Source: Paenibacillus vini (GTDB taxonomy: Bacteria; Bacillota; Bacilli; Paenibacillales; Paenibacillaceae). From it: DNA of 32,302 bases. The stretch is taken from assembly GCF_018403325.1 (NCBI RefSeq), contig NZ_BOSL01000029.1:1-32302 (forward strand), given 5' to 3'. The translations under genes and the position numbers were made by a program. Shown here in pieces: positions 30,293 through 32,302 of this stretch; within the stretch, counting starts at the first letter, position 1, and each line of letters begins with the position of its first letter. The notes beneath the pieces were generated by a model. That model made no database searches and had not been told where the DNA came from. It saw only the letters and a program-made list of their open reading frames with translations.

Positions 30293-31909
30293 ATGAACGA
30301 AAAAAACTTGCCTACTGTAGCTTATTTCAGCATGGAGTACGGACTTCATTCCGATTTTAAAATGTATGCGGGCGGTCTGGGAATTCTGGCCGGAGATTAC
30401 ATCAAAGGCGCCAAAGACATAGACGCGCCAATTGTCGCGATCGGGATCAAATGGAAGCAAGGTTATACGGATCAACGGATTGATGCTAACGGCAAACCTT
30501 ATGACACCTATCACAATTATGTTTACGATTTTCTTGAGGATACCGGGGTAAAAGTTACAGTCAAAGTCCGCAATACCGATGTGGTCTGTAAAGTATGGAA
30601 AACCGAGCAGTTCGGCAATAACCCGCTCTATCTGCTCGATACGGACATTCCTGAGAACGGCGATGCCTGGATTACGGGCCAATTGTACGGTTGGTTCGGC
30701 GAGGAACGCATCGCGCAGGAAATCGTGCTTGGCATCGGCGGCGTAAAGGCAATGCGTGCCCTGCAAATTCCGATCGATGTCTACCACTTCAATGAAGGAC
30801 ATGCCGCGCTTGCCGCTACGGAGCTGATCCGCGAGAAAATGTGCGCAGGCAAAACCTTTGAGGAAGCCTGGATGGCAACGCGTGAAGAGGTTGTTTTTAC
30901 AACCCACACTCCGATTAAGGAAGGCAATGAAACTCACCCGCTCGACCGGCTTGAATACATGACAGCTTACAACGGATTAACCCGGGATCAAATGGAACGC
31001 ATCGGCGGAAATCCGTTCAATATGACGGTCGCCGGACTACGTCTGTCCCGCATTTCCAACGGAGTAGCGGAACTTCATGCGGATACTTCCAACAAAATGT
31101 GGAAAGAGGTTTCCGGCCGTTCCGAAATTATCGGTATTACGAACGCGATTCACACGCCGACCTGGGTGGATGATCGGATGACCCGTGCCTACGAGGATGG
31201 CGGGGATTTGTGGGCTACCCATATGGAGATCAAACGTGAACTGATTCAATTTATCGAAGAGCGTTCCGGCATTTCCCTGAACGAGGACCATCTGCTGATC
31301 GGCTTCTCCCGTAGAGCGGCTCCTTACAAGCGGAGCGACTTGATCTTCTCCCAGCCGGAGATTATCGAACCTTACCTGGAGTCCGGCAAAATCCAGATCG
31401 TCTTTTCAGGCAAAGCGCATCCGCTCGACGACACCGGCAAAAAGATCGTCAGCAATCTCGTGGCGATGATGAAGAAGTATCCTAAGAGCGTCGTGTTCCT
31501 GGAGAACTACGATATGACGATCGGCGCGCAGCTCACTCGCGGCTCGGACATCTGGCTTAACAATCCGCGCAGACCGCTGGAAGCCAGCGGCACGTCCGGC
31601 ATGAAGGCCGCTATGAACGGCGTGCTCAACTGCTCGATTCTGGACGGCTGGTGGCCTGAGGCCTGCATCGATGGGGAGAACGGTTGGCAAATCGGTGACG
31701 GCTTCGAGACGACCGACTTCGAAGTGCTGGATCGCCATGACAGCGACGCCCTGTACGACACGCTGCTGAACCGCGTCCTGCCTACTTACTATGATAACCG
31801 CGACAAGTGGGTTGAAATGATGAGAAAGAGCATTGAAACCACCCGCGAAGCGTTCGCCACCAAGCGGATGCTTGAAGAGTACTTTAACAAGATGTATATT
31901 AAGGCCTAA
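30293..31909 (+). CDS. glgP: alpha-glucan phosphorylase (short family)
   Basis: 538 residues. Splits glycogen or maltodextrin with phosphate to give glucose-1-phosphate, using pyridoxal phosphate. It belongs to the shorter bacterial family that lacks the N-terminal extension of classic GlgP. Motifs are AYFSMEYGLHSDFKMYAGGLG at the start, DVYHFNEGHAA with the active-site His, VVFTTHTPIKEGNE, and the PLP site EASGTSGMKAAMNG (Lys438). The ATG has AGGAGG 8 nt upstream. Two LacI-family operators flank its promoter, which suggests repression by a MalR-type regulator when maltodextrins are absent. It is not in a glg biosynthesis operon, so a role in degradation is more likely. Confidence 0.92.
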   Translation: MNEKNLPTVAYFSMEYGLHSDFKMYAGGLGILAGDYIKGAKDIDAPIVAIGIKWKQGYTDQRIDANGKPYDTYHNYVYDFLEDTGVKVTVKVRNTDVVCKVWKTEQFGNNPLYLLDTDIPENGDAWITGQLYGWFGEERIAQEIVLGIGGVKAMRALQIPIDVYHFNEGHAALAATELIREKMCAGKTFEEAWMATREEVVFTTHTPIKEGNETHPLDRLEYMTAYNGLTRDQMERIGGNPFNMTVAGLRLSRISNGVAELHADTSNKMWKEVSGRSEIIGITNAIHTPTWVDDRMTRAYEDGGDLWATHMEIKRELIQFIEERSGISLNEDHLLIGFSRRAAPYKRSDLIFSQPEIIEPYLESGKIQIVFSGKAHPLDDTGKKIVSNLVAMMKKYPKSVVFLENYDMTIGAQLTRGSDIWLNNPRRPLEASGTSGMKAAMNGVLNCSILDGWWPEACIDGENGWQIGDGFETTDFEVLDRHDSDALYDTLLNRVLPTYYDNRDKWVEMMRKSIETTREAFATKRMLEEYFNKMYIKA

Positions 31910-31944
31910 TCCATTTACAAATAATCCGTATATGCATTTACGGC

Positions 31945-31988
31945 AGCCAGGCTGTGCGGTTCCTTCGGGAGCCGCGGCCTGGCTTTTT
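31945..31988 (+). terminator. terminator of glgP
   Basis: A long stem AGCCAGG...CCTGGCT with an inner GCGGTTCC-TTCG-GGAGCCGC tetraloop hairpin, then five T. Confidence 0.9.
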
Positions 31989-32111
31989 GATTTGAAATAG
32001 ATGTTGGATGTGGGAGTTAAACTTTGCACCGCAAAACCGAATACTTGATGCGCCATCGCTCCCCTCCTGTTTTCAAACTAGCTTCTCACTTCGCGATATG
32101 ATGATCACTAC

Positions 32112-32175
32112 TTCATTGGATATTTCCAATGAAAAGTCCACTATATTGGGCAGTTGAGGCGGTTCATTGGATATT
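32112..32175. repeat. short repeat before the IS
   Basis: TTCATTGGATATT occurs at 32112-32124 and 32163-32175. The first copy is part of a perfect 9-bp palindrome TTCATTGGA/TCCAATGAA. Otherwise no gene is seen in 31989-32250. Confidence 0.5.
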
Positions 32176-32250
32176 CTCTTAGGCCCCCTAATAAAACTGG
32201 AGTCCTCCTACCCAAAAAATTTATACTAGAAGTAAGGGAGAGGATCCAGT

Positions 32251-32302
32251 ATGGGGAAAAAGCGGAAAGAAGAAATCAAAATTCAAATCGTTAAAGAAGC
32301 AT
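32251..32302 (+). CDS. IS3-type OrfA, N-terminal fragment cut by window edge
   Basis: ATG with GGGAGAGG 7 nt upstream. The 17 visible residues, MGKKRKEEIKIQIVKEA, match the start of IS3-family OrfA helix-turn-helix proteins. TATACT lies about 20 bp before the ribosome site. Too short for a firm group. It is not the same as the IS3 remnant at 6845-7537, whose OrfA is lost. Confidence 0.5.
   Translation, partial: MGKKRKEEIKIQIVKEA

Overview
The window looks like chromosome from a spore-forming, low-to-mid GC Bacillota of the Paenibacillaceae type, probably Paenibacillus. Pointers are a spore-coat transglutaminase (Tgl), a Spo0E-type phosphatase, YpsA, a SigO/RsoA/YvrJ-like locus, an LplABC-type sugar importer beside a membrane-bound AraC regulator, lipoproteins with classic lipoboxes, many TTG/GTG starts with strong AGGAGG-type ribosome sites, and short interspersed repeats. 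No rRNA, tRNA, riboswitch or CRISPR array was seen.

Layout. 1-5.1 kb: minus-strand run of tgl, two lipoproteins and a gene of unknown function. 5.1-6.8 kb: decayed mobile-element leading region, holding a 61-codon ORF and an ArdC-type antirestriction gene each broken by one in-frame TAA, an intact Spo0E-like gene, a phased set of GTATAC palindromes and a large inverted repeat resembling an origin of transfer. 6.8-10.2 kb: insertion-sequence graveyard with half an IS3-family orfB fused to the first of two tandem IS1182-family copies. 10.2-14.8 kb: heterodimeric ABC exporter pair divergent from a LysR regulator. 15.0-21.6 kb: AraC-family membrane regulator convergent with an oligosaccharide importer operon; the 0.8 kb between them holds three kinds of repeat. 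21.9-23.7 kb: secreted repeat protein with two Big_2 domains.

23.8-24.7 kb is the most interesting part. A sigma-region-4-like protein and a sigma-region-2-like protein are encoded by overlapping genes, divergent from a YvrJ-family gene. This matches the two-subunit SigO-RsoA sigma factor of Bacillus subtilis. Both divergent transcription units carry the same bipartite promoter-like motif, TGGTTGTAA-N20-TATA, with identical spacing, which suggests autoregulation by an alternative sigma factor. A third copy of the upstream half-motif lies at the left edge of the window, just beyond the tgl terminator, facing out of the window.

24.9-32.3 kb: tandem paralogous Gfo/Idh/MocA oxidoreductases, a small conserved-looking cytosolic protein, a MITE-like element, an unlisted 39-residue membrane protein, a DUF6612-like lipoprotein, ypsA, and an alpha-glucan phosphorylase flanked upstream by two LacI-family operators 168 bp apart. 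The window ends in the first codons of an IS orfA.
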